This document shows positions 21,327 through 32,658 of a DNA stretch of 64,000 nt, one piece after another. This DNA is from Niebla homalea (Eukaryota; Ascomycota; Lecanoromycetes; Lecanorales; Ramalinaceae): positions 2,480,001-2,544,000 of the forward strand of contig JAHGAU010000001.1 of the NCBI GenBank assembly GCA_019925105.1. Reading direction: 5' to 3'. The notes below the pieces were generated by a model that did no database searches, was not told where the DNA came from, and worked only from the letters and a program-made list of their open reading frames with translations. Made by a program: the position numbers and the translations under genes. Every line of letters starts with the position of its first letter. Positions within the stretch are counted from its first letter, which is position 1.

Positions 21327-23009
21327 ATGAGATGGGGTACCTCACAGCCTCCCGGAACTCTTGCCTATTATCGATTACTCACGCACCTCATTCCAAATCA
21401 ACACAGAGGCATAGCTCACGTTAGCACCTCTACCCCGAGCATCAGAGCCATCCTCTCCTCATCTTCAGCGGATGAGAACGTGCAGAGTCAGACCCTCACC
21501 GCCGTTGGGACGGTGAGGACTGCTAGAAAGCAAAAGAAGCTCACATTTGTGGGGTTGGGCGATGGCTCCACACCGCAATCAGTGCAAGCCATACTGAGGC
21601 CAGAGCAAGCGGAAGGGTACGTGCGTTAGGGCTGCATTCTGTATCTTGAGGAAATGCTGATCATTATGCGTCCCTTACTAGGCTGGGTACTGGCACTTCG
21701 GTGGCTATAAGTGGGAAATTGCAACCTGCCCCACCCACGGCGGAGCAAAGGTATGAGCTCAAAGCTGAAGAGGTGCACATCCTGGGAAGGACAGAAAAGG
21801 TAAATGCTCCTCTACGGGTCATCTTCTTTATGTCTGCGTATGTGCTGACCAGTTGCAAAGTCCTTTCCCATTCAAAAGAAGTACCATAGCCCCGAATATC
21901 TCCGTACGCTTCCTCACCTGCGGCTGAGGACAGCCTACAATGCGGTGCTGGCTCGCATGAGATCTGAGGCAGACTATCATCTGGCGAGCTTCTTTCGGGG
22001 AAATGAATTTGTCCGCCTGCAACCTCCCATTCTGACCTCCTCTGATTGCGAGGGTGCCAGCGCCGTGTTCACCGTATCTACTGACGTACATGACACGGCA
22101 GGCTCAATCGCCGGTCGTGGCAGCGGCGAGAAGGATGAACACTTCTTCAAATCATCCAAATATCTGACTGTGTCCTCTCAACTGCATCTTGAAGCATTCG
22201 TGCACGAGCATCCGAACGTCTGGACCCTCTCTCCGACATTCAGAGCCGAGAAGAGTGATACGCCCAGACATGTAAGTGAATTCTGGATGCTTGAAGCGGA
22301 GGTACGTACGGAGCGATTTGATGATATCATGGACCTCGTCGAAGATATGATCCACAGACTTGTTCAAGGCCTGCAGTGTTCCTCAATCCTTGTAGACCTA
22401 GCTGCTGCCCGGGAAAAGGCGACAGGGACGACAGACGATACGACTCTGCCGGTTTTAGAGGAACGATGGGAGCGTCTCCTGCGTCGCTCATGGCCTCGAA
22501 TTACGTACGAAGAGGCCATCATGAAGTTGCAGAGCGCCGTTAAGACTGGCGAGGTGTCTTTTCAGTACTATCCTTCTTGGGACGGGGGACTTCATCTCGA
22601 GCATGAGAAATGGATCGCTTTCGCGATTGGTCTAGGCAGCCCGGTCTTTGTGACTCATTATCCGGCATCTATAAAACCGTTCTACATGCTTCCTTCCATG
22701 GAAAGTGTCCAACCGCAGGATCCTACCCGCAAGACTGTCGCCAGCTTCGATCTTTTGCTACCAGAGGCTTGCGAGATTGTCGGTGGCTCCATGCGTGAGC
22801 ATCGTTATGAGCACATCTTGCGGGCCATGGATGCCAAGGGAATCTCCGCCAGCAATCTTGACTGGTACCTGGATCTGAGGCGATATGGAAGCGTTCCTCA
22901 CGGGGGCTTTGGTTTAGGGTTTGACCGTCTTCTCGGTTATCTTGCGAATGTCGACAACATCAAAGACGTTGTGCCTTGGCCAAGGTACTATGGGCGTTGC
23001 GATTGTTAG
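21327..23009 (+). CDS. Asparaginyl-tRNA synthetase, mitochondrial type
   Basis: Three exons (21327-21616, 21682-21799 and 21861-23009; introns 65 and 61 bp) encode 518 residues. The enzyme charges tRNA-Asn with asparagine. An OB-fold anticodon-binding domain covers about residues 45-130 ('VRTARKQKKLTFVGLGDGST'). The class II catalytic domain shows motif 2 ('SPTFRAEKSDTPRHVSEF' then 'WMLEAE'), the 'VSSQLHLEAF' strand and motif 3 ('HGGFGLGFDRLLGYL'). The first ~35 residues are basic with Ser/Thr and no acids until 'SADE', fitting a mitochondrial presequence, and the compact size matches the yeast Slm5-type enzyme rather than the cytosolic one. The ATG at 21327 is the first in frame. The second acceptor is at 21860, since the nearer CAG at 21852 breaks the frame. 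Confidence 0.93.
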
Positions 23010-26000
23010 ACGGTGTATAATATTCGTCTATTCTATGATACCCATTCCGCGCTTAGCGAATAAAGGTTCATATTGAACAGGGGCTGCTGGCTATGCGTGT
23101 ATGGCAAGTCTCGTATGTCCATTGTGCCTGGTTATACGCTGGTCTTTGCAGCACTCCACTTCCATGGGAAATTAATTTACTAAACAGGCCCAGAAAATCG
23201 TCCTTAGCTTACGAGCGAGAATCATCTTTCAATCATTTGTTTCTGATCGCTGAAGCCTCACTGTCAGAGTCTGGCTTGTTAGTGATCTTGAATCAAAGCG
23301 AGATTGCATGTTACTGCATCAGAATCACAAGGTCACATATGTCCGGAGAGCCTTATTATGATAGATGGAATTCACACTGCACAGCACAGTATCTCAAGAG
23401 TCCTTTGGCAGGGCCACTAAAGATCGACAACTTTGCACGAATCATCACAGCGGCATATTCGCGAGAAGGACTTTCGCCAGGTGTCACATATAACGACGCT
23501 GTTCCCACCATGAGGATTCCGTGTAGGATGCACTGCCAACCATGATCCGTATAAAGTGGACTGCCGTACAACCTCTTGAATGTGAAATAGTTGAGCGCCT
23601 AAGTTGCAACCTGACTGGGGTTCTTTACAGTGTTCAATTTTTACACATGAGCCTGAACGCGGCAAGCCTGTGGAAAGGAAGCTGCAGGATCCATCATTGC
23701 TTTTCCCGCTTGGTAACACAACTGGGAAGACTATCACGACGGAGGCGCGAAGGCTCAAGCTACAAGAATGCTAGTGTACCGATTACTGAGCTGGCCGACG
23801 CAAAGCGACCCGTGAGCTATGTGGTCACGCATCCTCGGATCTCTCCGCAGAGGTAAGCTGATGGATACGCATACACACGGCGACAAGAAGTATGCGTAAC
23901 AAGTGGCGACGACAACAAACAGATGTGTGATTGCTAATGGTGGGCAGCTTTTCCACCCCTACCTACTGCCTTCATGTCCGTTGACGATCCTTAAGCAAAT
24001 CGCGTGTCAAGTGTCACCGGTCGATTCCCACCAACGACGGCCTCCGTCGGCGGCCTGCCTGTTTCAGGCTGCTCCGGATCGACAAGCTCGACATGCCCAA
24101 GATATGAGCAGCTCGCTCTGTGATACAGGTTCGCATGAATGCTGGAGGACTCGATAACGCCCAAGCGCGTATGCGAAATCGGCAGGCAACCAGAGCAATA
24201 AGGCTCCCTGGATAATGGAAAGTGGTCCAACATTAACATTATTATTCTATGTACGCGCAGTCGGTGGCCGACTTTTCATGCACGTCCATATGATGGGCGA
24301 CGACCCAAGGATTATTTAGTCTATGCGAGAGCCTGCCGTGGCTCCGGCTTATGCGCACTTTGCGTCGCCTTGGGTCTGTCAGAGTGTCAGGAGGACAGTG
24401 CCCAGACAGACGGCGCCATGATGGTGGCCTCTTGCGATCTGCAAAAGGTGGATTCGTCTAATACCCGCAAGCCGCGAAGAAGTGCGGGACGAGGAAGTGT
24501 AGGTAGCGAGCTAACCTTACGATAAGGGTGATGACTGTCCTGTGATCCTTCGCGATCTTCGCCATCTTGTGTGTCCCCCTCGGAGATGTATACGTTGCAT
24601 CTCTCGCCGCTCGTCAACCTCATCTACATCGTTGGTACTGACGGAGCCAGGCAACGTATTCGTACCACACGGACGCCAGGGAATGACATCTGAATTATGA
24701 AGCCCGGAATAATAAGAATTTGGAATTATGTACGTGGGCGCTTCGAAAATGACCCCGACACTGTGGAGGCAGGTACTTGAGTACATGCGGATGCAGGGAA
24801 GCTGCTTAAGAGTGACGCCGTTTCGCGAGCTTATATACCGATCTCACCGACTTAGCCATCGCACCGAACCCAAAATCACAATCATCTCCCCTGGGTCAAG
24901 CTGAACATCAGGACATGAGACAGCATTACAACATACGGGCTGGTGCATGCATCAATGGGAGAAGTCCCACTCGCGATCAAATTTTTATACGAGCACGAAT
25001 CAAGCCGCAAACACTTCCTCACCGGACATTGACTTCCTCAGCAGAACGAAGTTGTGCAGGCTGTCATAAAGTACCTGATTAGCCTGATTGAGCCATTGTT
25101 GCGAAAAGGCGATGGAGTTACAAAGTGATCTTTTTTCGGGCGATGCGGCACGCGCTCTCATATTAAACCGCTTACATTAGATGCAAGGCTTCATCTCGCA
25201 CCGGAGCAGGTCTGATACAGTCTGATACAGGGTGCTGTTTCAAGATGCATTATACTTGATTTGAAAAATGGCTGCTGACTCCCCGTCTTCACCTTGCAGC
25301 CTTTCACGCATGATCCATCCCGTCTAACCCAAACCTCGCCCACCTGCGCCGGCGAATATTCCTAGACGACGGTTTCAAGGAGAGGCGGATGACCTGAAGG
25401 GCGCTGGATCACGTTGCAAGGCAATCTGAAGTTATTGTGATGGGAAGCGTGTATAGCCTGACAGGAGTCACGGATAATTGATGATTGTCCAATCGATAAG
25501 AAGCCGCCGCTTATGATGATGACTCATGGAAGACCGTTTCAAGCGAGTTCGAAGGATTCACGCCAACATTAGATGCGAAACTTGGCATGATTATCAATAA
25601 TGGATGAGCCTATGGTGAAGCCGTGAAGGAGGGTTGAACGGGGTCCCTGCGTTCTGGGCTCCTGGGCAGGCTGGGCTTCCTTCATTCCTTCCCCAAAAGC
25701 CAAGGCCATCTTTGGCGCACGGGATGGCAGAACGGAAATTAGGCGAGATGCAATATAAGCAGTTAGAGTCTGGGAGACTAACCGTACGGAATGCAGACTA
25801 GGGCGATTCAAGAGAAGAAGGATCCAGGGCCACGAGCCCACCAATATGCACGTCGCGCACGAGGTCCTTGACCCCAAGAACCCGGCTTCTCGGCAGGCCA
25901 AGCCGCCAAAAGTGAATAACCTAAGGTGATAGACTCGCGTGAAAATAGACTTAGGCTTATTGGAAACTACGGGAAAAGCCTTCTGGAATAGGGTTCCTCC

Positions 26001-27816
26001 AAGCCATTAATTCAAATTCAAAATCGAAATCTGGGTAGCACGCCCATGCGGCTGGCCACAGAATCCGAAATCAGACAATCGGTCATTCATCATCATGCTA
26101 CTTTCGACGACCAGCCTGCTTGCTTGCTTCAATCAGGACATTAATATTGTCAGGAATCCGGATGCAACAGGTCATACGAGTCGCTACGGCCACTTCTTAC
26201 CGCTGGTGATGGATTTCTGCATGTCAGATTTCTTGTATGCGCATGGAGGTAATTAAATGAATGTGGAAGGAAGTCCGTCAGCGTACTGCGCAAGTACCTA
26301 CCGGCTTACCGCCAAAAGGTTGCACCAAGGATTTCCTAAGGATCCCCTAGTCCCTACGTGCGTAAGGTGCCACACCGGAGTCATCATCCCTGTTCGGGTC
26401 TCCCACGATTCCACCATGCAGGAATAAGGACCATCTTGGCAGCGCTCGGCAATCGTGACCATCGCACTTCACACCAATAGCCTTGCTGGCGGCTCGAGGC
26501 TTACCGACAAGATTCTATTTCCCCTAAAGTCTCTTTTTCCCGTCAGCCATCAAGATTCCAGTAGTACGGAAGTACATGCAGAAGACGTAATAGTACCTAC
26601 TGTAAGTACCTCCTGTAGATAGACCGCCTGTAGACTGTAAGTCGTGCTCGAGGAGATGAGGACACCCCCACGGCCCACGTACCTGTGTAGCACCACTACC
26701 CACCACCGGACGAGTCTACTGTCTACGACGGCTAGGTAATCCAAGTGTTGGCCACTTGGCCTGCTTCCGGCTGGCTTGGGACGGCTTGCTCCATCCTGGC
26801 GGGTCACAGTTCACACTTTGATGGTTAGACTTTACAAGCGTTGCGAGACGCCAAGTGGGACTACGAATCTTGACATCCAACCCTAAAATGCTGACTATAA
26901 TTTTCATGCCTAAATTTACTTTGAGATCTCGGTCTCGGTGCAAGCAACGACTATCATTCGACAACGGTTGGCTCAATGATGGGATTATGACCACGAGAAA
27001 CAAGAGACTACAAGCTACTGAAGTTGCCGCCTTCAGGCTTCAAGCCTCTCGACTTCTCGAGCACTTTTAGGATTATATGCATGGATTTAGCTCATGAACT
27101 AGAAAGGAAGAAACAAGATTAATCTTCCCACTCGTCCCATTCCCACAGTCCCACTCCGTCGCGCCTCCTGCCTGCTGCTGGCTGCTGCTCAGTGCTCAGT
27201 GCTCACGGTCTGTGGCTAACGGCATTTCTGATTTCTTATTTCCTTTCACGCCATCGCGCCGCATCTTCAATCTCTGATCCTCTCGAGCTCCACACGACCA
27301 TCACGTCACGCACATTCTTTGGTCAGAATCCGCTGGCGGCTGGCCTATGTGGCATTTTTCGCTGACGCATCCCACCGCCTTTCTCAAACAACATCACCGC
27401 CAACCGGCCTTGCTCAATTCATTGAATCGTCTGGCTGTCGTTCCACAACACATATCAAGAAGAACACAAGTCCCGTTGCCGCACTACCTTGGACAACGTT
27501 GTGGTTGGATATCTGATATAGTACCTTGCTTCAGTCGACCGATTCACTCGTGCCACAATTCCTTCCTCCCCCTTCCGCCTTGAACATCCCAAAGATCTTC
27601 CCCGGGAATACCTCACGATCTGTAAGTGCTTCCCTGCTCTCTATCAGTGCAAAATGGTTTCAGCGTTGGTGAAGAGCCTTGCCAAGTGCCCATCTGTGCT
27701 AGATTAAGCGAAATGCTTGTTCAATGTCTTGACACTTGGCTGCGGACGCGGTCTCCTCCCCATTCAAGTGTGGGCCATTTCTCTTTCTCAAAAGTTTTCA
27801 CTGTCATCTGCTTGCC
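23010..27816. promoter_or_regulatory. 4.8-kb non-coding region upstream of the WOPR regulator
   Basis: No reading frame here exceeds about 150 codons, and none has recognisable motifs. A perfect 10-bp tandem (GTCTGATACA twice) lies at about 25211-25230. A TATA-like TTATATACC lies at 24831. Around 26540-26700 there are many short GTACCTAC/GTAAGTAC-type words. From 27120 to 27810 the sequence becomes pyrimidine-rich with TC tracts, as in fungal promoters and long 5' leaders. I read it as a large regulatory region plus leader for the gene that begins at 27817. Confidence 0.45.
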
Positions 27817-29847
27817 ATGGCTGTAATTGCCCGGTCACCGGTCATGCCTCGCTCGGAATTGGCGCTGATGAGGAATGCCAGTATCCGACTACCGCCCTTG
27901 TCCGCGGAGACCTTGAGTTTCTTTGCACCGGGAGCAAGTGGGGCCCTCGACCAGCCACTGCGGCGGTCGCCCTCGTGGGAAAATTGTATTGGATCGCGGC
28001 CTGCATCCTTCGAGCCACGATACCGCATCAACGTGCGCAAGGGGCTCGATATGGAGACATACAATGGCCATGTGCGGACACCGGGGGACGCCATCATATT
28101 GTTCGAGGCCTGTCGCCTAGGCATGCTGCCACGTGTGCAGCGCAGATTGTCAGAGAAAGAGCGACAGTCAATCAAATCGGGTTCCGTCTTTGTCTGGGAT
28201 GAGAGGGAAGCAGGCATGAGGAGGTGGACGGACGGGAAGTCATGGAGCGCCAGCAGGGTATCCGGCAGCTTTCTCACCTATCGGGAAATGGAAGGCAAGC
28301 GCGGAGGTGGTGGTAATGGATATCCACCTCCGGTCACTGCACTTTCTCGAGCCGGCCGGACACCAGACAGCCAACACAGCGGCGAGTCAGACCTGGACAT
28401 GGCTGCTGAGGAAGGTCCGGATGGCTACAGGTACAAGCCAGACGGGCTGGTCAAGCAATCCTTCAGCATAACCACCTCATCCGGCAACCATCTACACCTC
28501 ATCAGCTACTACTCACGAGCACATCCCGCCTCGCAACAACTAAACAGCCCTTCCAGTGACCCACAATTACGCCAGATCAGACCAGCCAAGGGTATGTACC
28601 CTGAATCTACTGTTCACGAGCATCACAATATTCCGGCTGTCACCAGGTCCCCCATGGCTGGCGTGCCATACACGACTACGCCTCATATGGCAGGATACGC
28701 TCGCCAAGGCCCGCCTCAGTGGCCGCAACAGCAAGGATATGGATGGTCTCAGGCGCAGCAGCAAAGCAATTATCAATACTCCAACCACCAGTATGCAACC
28801 AGCACATACTCCAACGGCTCCGCTCAGCCTGCAAATGGCCATTCTTCCCTCCAGTACAGCCAATCCGCACAACCGCAGACCCCACAGCCTCTTGAACGGA
28901 GCTACTCCAACTACGAGAACCGGCCTGCCCCACCAAACCAAGACTACCAAGCCTACGAGTCTAGGCGGCACGCTCAAGCTCCACCGCAGGACAGTCGACC
29001 TCCTCCTGCTGCTCAACCTCAAACATACAAAAGCGAGGAATCTCGGTCAAACCCAAACCAACAACCTCCTTACTCGAACGGCACGTACAGCAATGGCTAT
29101 CGAGACGTGCAATCCACCACTTACTACGATCCACGATATCCACCAAGGCAGGCAGCAGCGCCTGAGCTTCGAAGTCCGCTTTCCCAAGCACAACACCCGC
29201 GATCGTCACCACATAGCAATGGCATACACCATCAAGCACCTTCTCAACAGACATGGTCGTCTGGTCCGCTACCTCCGCCACAAACATCCATGGCTTCGCC
29301 ACCAACACAGGTGAGGCCATCCCAGCATACCCAGCCATCATCGTCAACACCTATCGATCCTGTATTGATGGGCGGTGCACCGATTGCACCGGCACGAGTA
29401 GGGCATGCGACAGACGCCTCAAAGCCACCACCCTCGCAAGCCTTACGCGTAGAGACCAATGGCAGGCCTTCTTCACTTCTGAATGGATATGGGACATCAG
29501 CTGCCAGCTCCATACCCAATATTCACGCCTTGATTCACCCTTCAGGACCGGAGAGGGTAAGCAACGGCAACGTTCCCCCACCAGTGAATGGCCATGCCAG
29601 CAATGGTCTAACCACGAATGGATTTGCTACAACTGGTCATACCACAAATGGCCATGCCCCGAACGGTCACTCTGTGAATGGCTACCATGCCTACCCACAG
29701 TCGTCCGAGATGAAAAGTCCGCCAATATCCAGCCCATCATCAGCCATGAAAAGACAGGATGATCACCGCGACATGCCGAAGAACAAGTCCGGATTTGGCG
29801 AGGACAGGAAAGCTCTGAACATGCTGAACCGCGTCTTTGTAGCGTGA
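27817..29847 (+). CDS. WOPR-domain transcription regulator (Gti1/Pac2 family)
   Basis: A single frame encodes 676 residues from the ATG at 27817 (good context, GCCATGG). An in-frame ATG at 28051 starts exactly at the domain ('METYNGHVRTPGDAIILFEA') and is the more likely start if orthologues begin there. WOPR domains bind DNA and control morphology, mating or virulence programmes. WOPRa runs from 'ETYNGHV' through 'RLGMLPRVQRRLSEKERQSI', 'SGSVFVWDEREAGMRRWTDG' and 'SWSASRVSGSFLTYREMEGK'. WOPRb is near 'YKPDGLVKQSFSITTSSGNH'. The residue pattern is closer to the Pac2 branch than to Wor1/Ryp1/Sge1. The remaining ~420 residues are Gln/Pro/Ser/Asn-rich, and a short basic conserved-looking end reads 'RKALNMLNRVFVA'. 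The residue 590-640 stretch repeats NGH tripeptides. Confidence 0.9.
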   Translation: MAVIARSPVMPRSELALMRNASIRLPPLSAETLSFFAPGASGALDQPLRRSPSWENCIGSRPASFEPRYRINVRKGLDMETYNGHVRTPGDAIILFEACRLGMLPRVQRRLSEKERQSIKSGSVFVWDEREAGMRRWTDGKSWSASRVSGSFLTYREMEGKRGGGGNGYPPPVTALSRAGRTPDSQHSGESDLDMAAEEGPDGYRYKPDGLVKQSFSITTSSGNHLHLISYYSRAHPASQQLNSPSSDPQLRQIRPAKGMYPESTVHEHHNIPAVTRSPMAGVPYTTTPHMAGYARQGPPQWPQQQGYGWSQAQQQSNYQYSNHQYATSTYSNGSAQPANGHSSLQYSQSAQPQTPQPLERSYSNYENRPAPPNQDYQAYESRRHAQAPPQDSRPPPAAQPQTYKSEESRSNPNQQPPYSNGTYSNGYRDVQSTTYYDPRYPPRQAAAPELRSPLSQAQHPRSSPHSNGIHHQAPSQQTWSSGPLPPPQTSMASPPTQVRPSQHTQPSSSTPIDPVLMGGAPIAPARVGHATDASKPPPSQALRVETNGRPSSLLNGYGTSAASSIPNIHALIHPSGPERVSNGNVPPPVNGHASNGLTTNGFATTGHTTNGHAPNGHSVNGYHAYPQSSEMKSPPISSPSSAMKRQDDHRDMPKNKSGFGEDRKALNMLNRVFVA

Positions 29848-30311
29848 ATGACTTTTGGTTCGATGGCCTGCGTGCAATGTACACCATGAGGGGAACTTCT
29901 TGGAGATGGCGGGGGAACCCCGCAACTCAAAAAGCGAAAGAATACGCTGATTGAGGCGGCGATTGGGAGGAATGATCTGAATCAATGTACCATTTAGAAT
30001 TACTGGGTAATGAAGAGCAGATGAAAGGGGTCTTGGACTGGTGCCCTATTGGGCTTCCAGAAGGCTAATGGAAGATGTCTGTCATATGAAATACATGATC
30101 AGGGGTCCGTTATACAATCCCAATGTAATCTGATTCTCTCCATCACGCCAAGTCAGGCCGGCAGTAAGGCACGCTCCTGACCAGCGCAGCAGTGCAATAT
30201 GCTGCCCACTATCTCAACCACGCACATAATCTTACCCCCCCAAAGTCTCCTCCACCCCGTCAACCGCTCCCCTCCCTCACCCTCCCGTCCTCCACCTGCT
30301 GCCCCACCATC
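29848..30311. other. Convergent 3' intergenic interval
   Basis: This 464-bp stretch lies between the WOPR stop and the SYS1 stop. I see no credible gene. Confidence 0.5.
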
Positions 30312-30858
30312 TCATACCCCCCTCCCAGCCTCCTTCCCCTCCCTCCCCGATCCCCCGAAACTCATCGGCCTCAACTCCCTCCACCGACAGCTCCACACGC
30401 CCCCCGCGCCCATCACCCCAACACTCCCCACCTGCAACGCCCACCACAGCGCATTCCGGGGCACCCGGCCCGTGTACCCCCACACCAGCACCCCATGCAC
30501 CCCATGCAGCGTCAGCACGAAATCCGGCACCATCTTGCTCCTCCCCACCACCACGCCCAGCCACACGCTCCCCGCCAGTGTTCCGCCGATGCCCCACACC
30601 CCCGCGCCGATGGTCCACCCGGCCGCGGTGTCCCCCCGGATCGTCCGCCAGTCGAGGAGCATGTTGAGCAGGTCCAGGGGCTTCTTGTTGTTGTTGTTGC
30701 CGCTGCCGCCGCCGCCGGTGATCAGGGATGTGAAGAGGAGGAGGAGGAGGATGGTGGTGTAGTAGAGCGATTGGAGGAGGAGGATCTGCAGCGCCAGTCG
30801 CCGGGGCGAGAGGGAGGTTAGGGCGTGGGGGGCGGGGGGGCCGGCGGCGGCGCGGCAT
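30312..30858 (-). CDS. SYS1: Golgi membrane protein SYS1, with apparent +1 frameshift near the N-terminus
   Basis: Sys1 is a four-span Golgi protein that recruits the Arl3/ARFRP1 GTPase, which in turn brings Arl1 and golgins to the trans-Golgi. From about 30820 down to the stop at 30312 one frame gives the family sequence: 'LALQILLLQSLYYTTILLLL', 'PLDLLNMLLDWRTIRGDTA', 'GWTIGAGVWGIGGTLAG', 'VVVGRSKMVPDFVLTLH', 'NALWWALQVGSVGVMGAG' and 'CRWRELRPMSFGG'. The expected start, 'MPRRRRPPRP' at 30858, lies in a different frame, offset by one base. The shift falls in two G-runs (30827-30832 and 30834-30840), so removing one base would restore a normal protein of about 180 residues. No intron fits in so short a space. 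I regard this as a likely sequence error. It is divergent from COA6. Confidence 0.8.
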
Positions 30859-31370
30859 TTTGTGGGTTTTGTTGGTTGGTGGTGGTGTTGGCAAGAAGGG
30901 GGAAAGGGAGGGGAGATGGGCGGGCGGCAATTGTGTGGGATGGTAGATGGAGGATGGGTGTTTATCGTGGATGTCGAGGATGTGGAGGTTGGCGGGAGCG
31001 CATGGTCGCGGAGAAGGGGGGTGGATGTGGTGAGCTGCTACGCTCTGTCCCGAACGTCGAGATGGTATAGTCGGTGATGTTGTGATCTCCCCAGCTCCAC
31101 GACCGTTGTCGAAGAAGAAATAAGAGGAGAGGATCCTACCCAGAAAAAAAAAAATGATGCGAAGCTTGACGTGCAAGACACCACCCCCCTCCCCCTCTTT
31201 GGCCCGCCGCTAGCCAAAATTCCTCCGCGAAATCTTTGCCAAGCCAGTATTTGCCTCTCATCTCCCCCAAACCTCTATAGTAATTAATACATTACCCAAA
31301 CCCGCCTACCCACTTCTTCCAAAATCCCTCCCCCCCTCCCCCCTGGTATACTCGACATCCCTACCCAATC

Positions 31371-31995
31371 ATGCCCCTCTTCTCCTCCTCTCCCGCCAAC
31401 TCCCCACCCTCCTCCCACGCCAACCCGCCCCCTTCCTCCGACGGCGCCTACATCGCCCCGGACCGCAGCAAGCGCGACCGGTGCTGGCACGCGCGCGACG
31501 CCTTCTTCGCCTGCCTGGAAGGTCACGGCATCGTCGACAGCCTGAAGGAGCAGGATCGGAGCGAGCAGGCGTGCGGGGCGGAGAGTAAGGGGTTGGAGAG
31601 GGAGTGCGCTGCTAGTTGGGTACGTAACGCTTCCGCGTTTCACGTTTCACGTCCCGGTTTCGTTTCGTTTTTTCAAATGGATGGGGTTGTGATGTTCGGG
31701 TGTTGGGAAAAGGGGGGGAAGGTTTTGAAGGGGGGTGGGTAGTAGAAGGAGGGTCATGGGTTCTTCCGATTGAAGTGAGGAAAAGATTTTTTTGCGGGCA
31801 GCGAGAAGGAGACGAAAAGCAATGGGGGCTAATGTGTGCGAGAGAGGTCTATAGGTCACGTATTTCAAGCAACGGAGGGTGTTTGAGCATAACAAGAAGA
31901 CCACGCTCGAGAGGCTGAAGAATGAGGGGGCCCAGGAGATCGAGGGCGGTCTGCCGCCCAACTTGCCCAAGAATGAGAAGCCCGGGCCGGGGTAG
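31371..31995 (+). CDS. COA6: Cytochrome c oxidase assembly factor 6 (COA6)
   Basis: Two exons (31371-31619 and 31855-31995) flank a 235-bp intron, the longest in the window, with a GGGCTAATG branch site. The product is 129 residues. It is a twin-Cys protein of the mitochondrial intermembrane space that helps deliver copper to the Cox2 subunit of complex IV. The motif spacing is diagnostic: C38-x9-C48 ('CWHARDAFFAC') and C68-x10-C79, the Cx9C-Cx10C pattern of COA6/COX12-like proteins. The second exon gives 'YFKQRRVFEHNKKTTLERLK' and a Pro/Asn-rich end. Import of such proteins depends on Mia40 and Erv1, and ERV1 itself lies at 57.2 kb. The first 30 residues are Ser/Pro-rich. Confidence 0.9.
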
Positions 31996-32658
31996 CTGTT
32001 CGGAGGGAAAAGAGATACGGTCGACCTTTGAGAGGGCTGCATTCTTCGATATTGATGTCAATGTTTATATCGCATAGCGTGGATACATGAGCATACATAG
32101 CCGGGCGTTTGGTAGGCCTCATGGAACTCTTCTCCCTGCAGAAACTTATGTGGATTTTTGGGATTCTGATCATAGACGTGAAGTTTCAATCAAGAGATGC
32201 GGAGAAGGGGTCAATGTGAAAAGCGTCGAAAGCCAGATTCTATTCTGCCTCTCGAAGACATAAGCCATCAAATCAGTATAAGAATACAAGGACGCCAATC
32301 CCAATCCCAATCCCAAAATTCCGTCTTCATAAATCTTCCAGTGGTATCCGCGGTAACGAGCGCTAAAATGCCCAATGTTTCCCTGTCCATCATGCATTGT
32401 CGATCAAACGATTGTGAATGCCGCTATCCTCCAATTCGCAGAATATTGTGTGTACATGAACCCTTACGCACGAAATATAGATCGTGTCGTCAAATACCTT
32501 CCCTCCCAAAGTTGCGCCTTGCGTGCGTTACTTCATGTTCATAATGCGCGTCATCTATGACATAGGAAAGTCGTTTTCAGAAGAGAGGTCGATATCAGAA
32601 TTTGACCAGATAAGTCACTTGTTGGAAGTAGAATTGATTTGATTTCGGTATTCGACGA
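31996..32658. other. Convergent 3' intergenic interval
   Basis: This 663-bp stretch lies between the COA6 stop and the zinc-finger gene stop. I see no gene. A short perfect repeat of CCCAAT (three units, in 'caatcccaatcccaatccc') occurs at about 32294-32315. Confidence 0.45.

Noticed and set aside
23093..23545. 150-codon plus-strand frame downstream of AsnRS
   Set aside because: No motif, no plausible splice partners, and composition like the surrounding non-coding DNA.
28556..29314. 252-codon Thr/His-rich plus-strand frame
   Set aside because: It is an out-of-frame reading of the Gln/Pro-rich part of the WOPR gene.
30277..31176. 299-codon minus-strand frame over SYS1
   Set aside because: Only its short 'MPRRRRPPRP' piece is meaningful; the rest is SYS1 read in the wrong frame plus upstream sequence.
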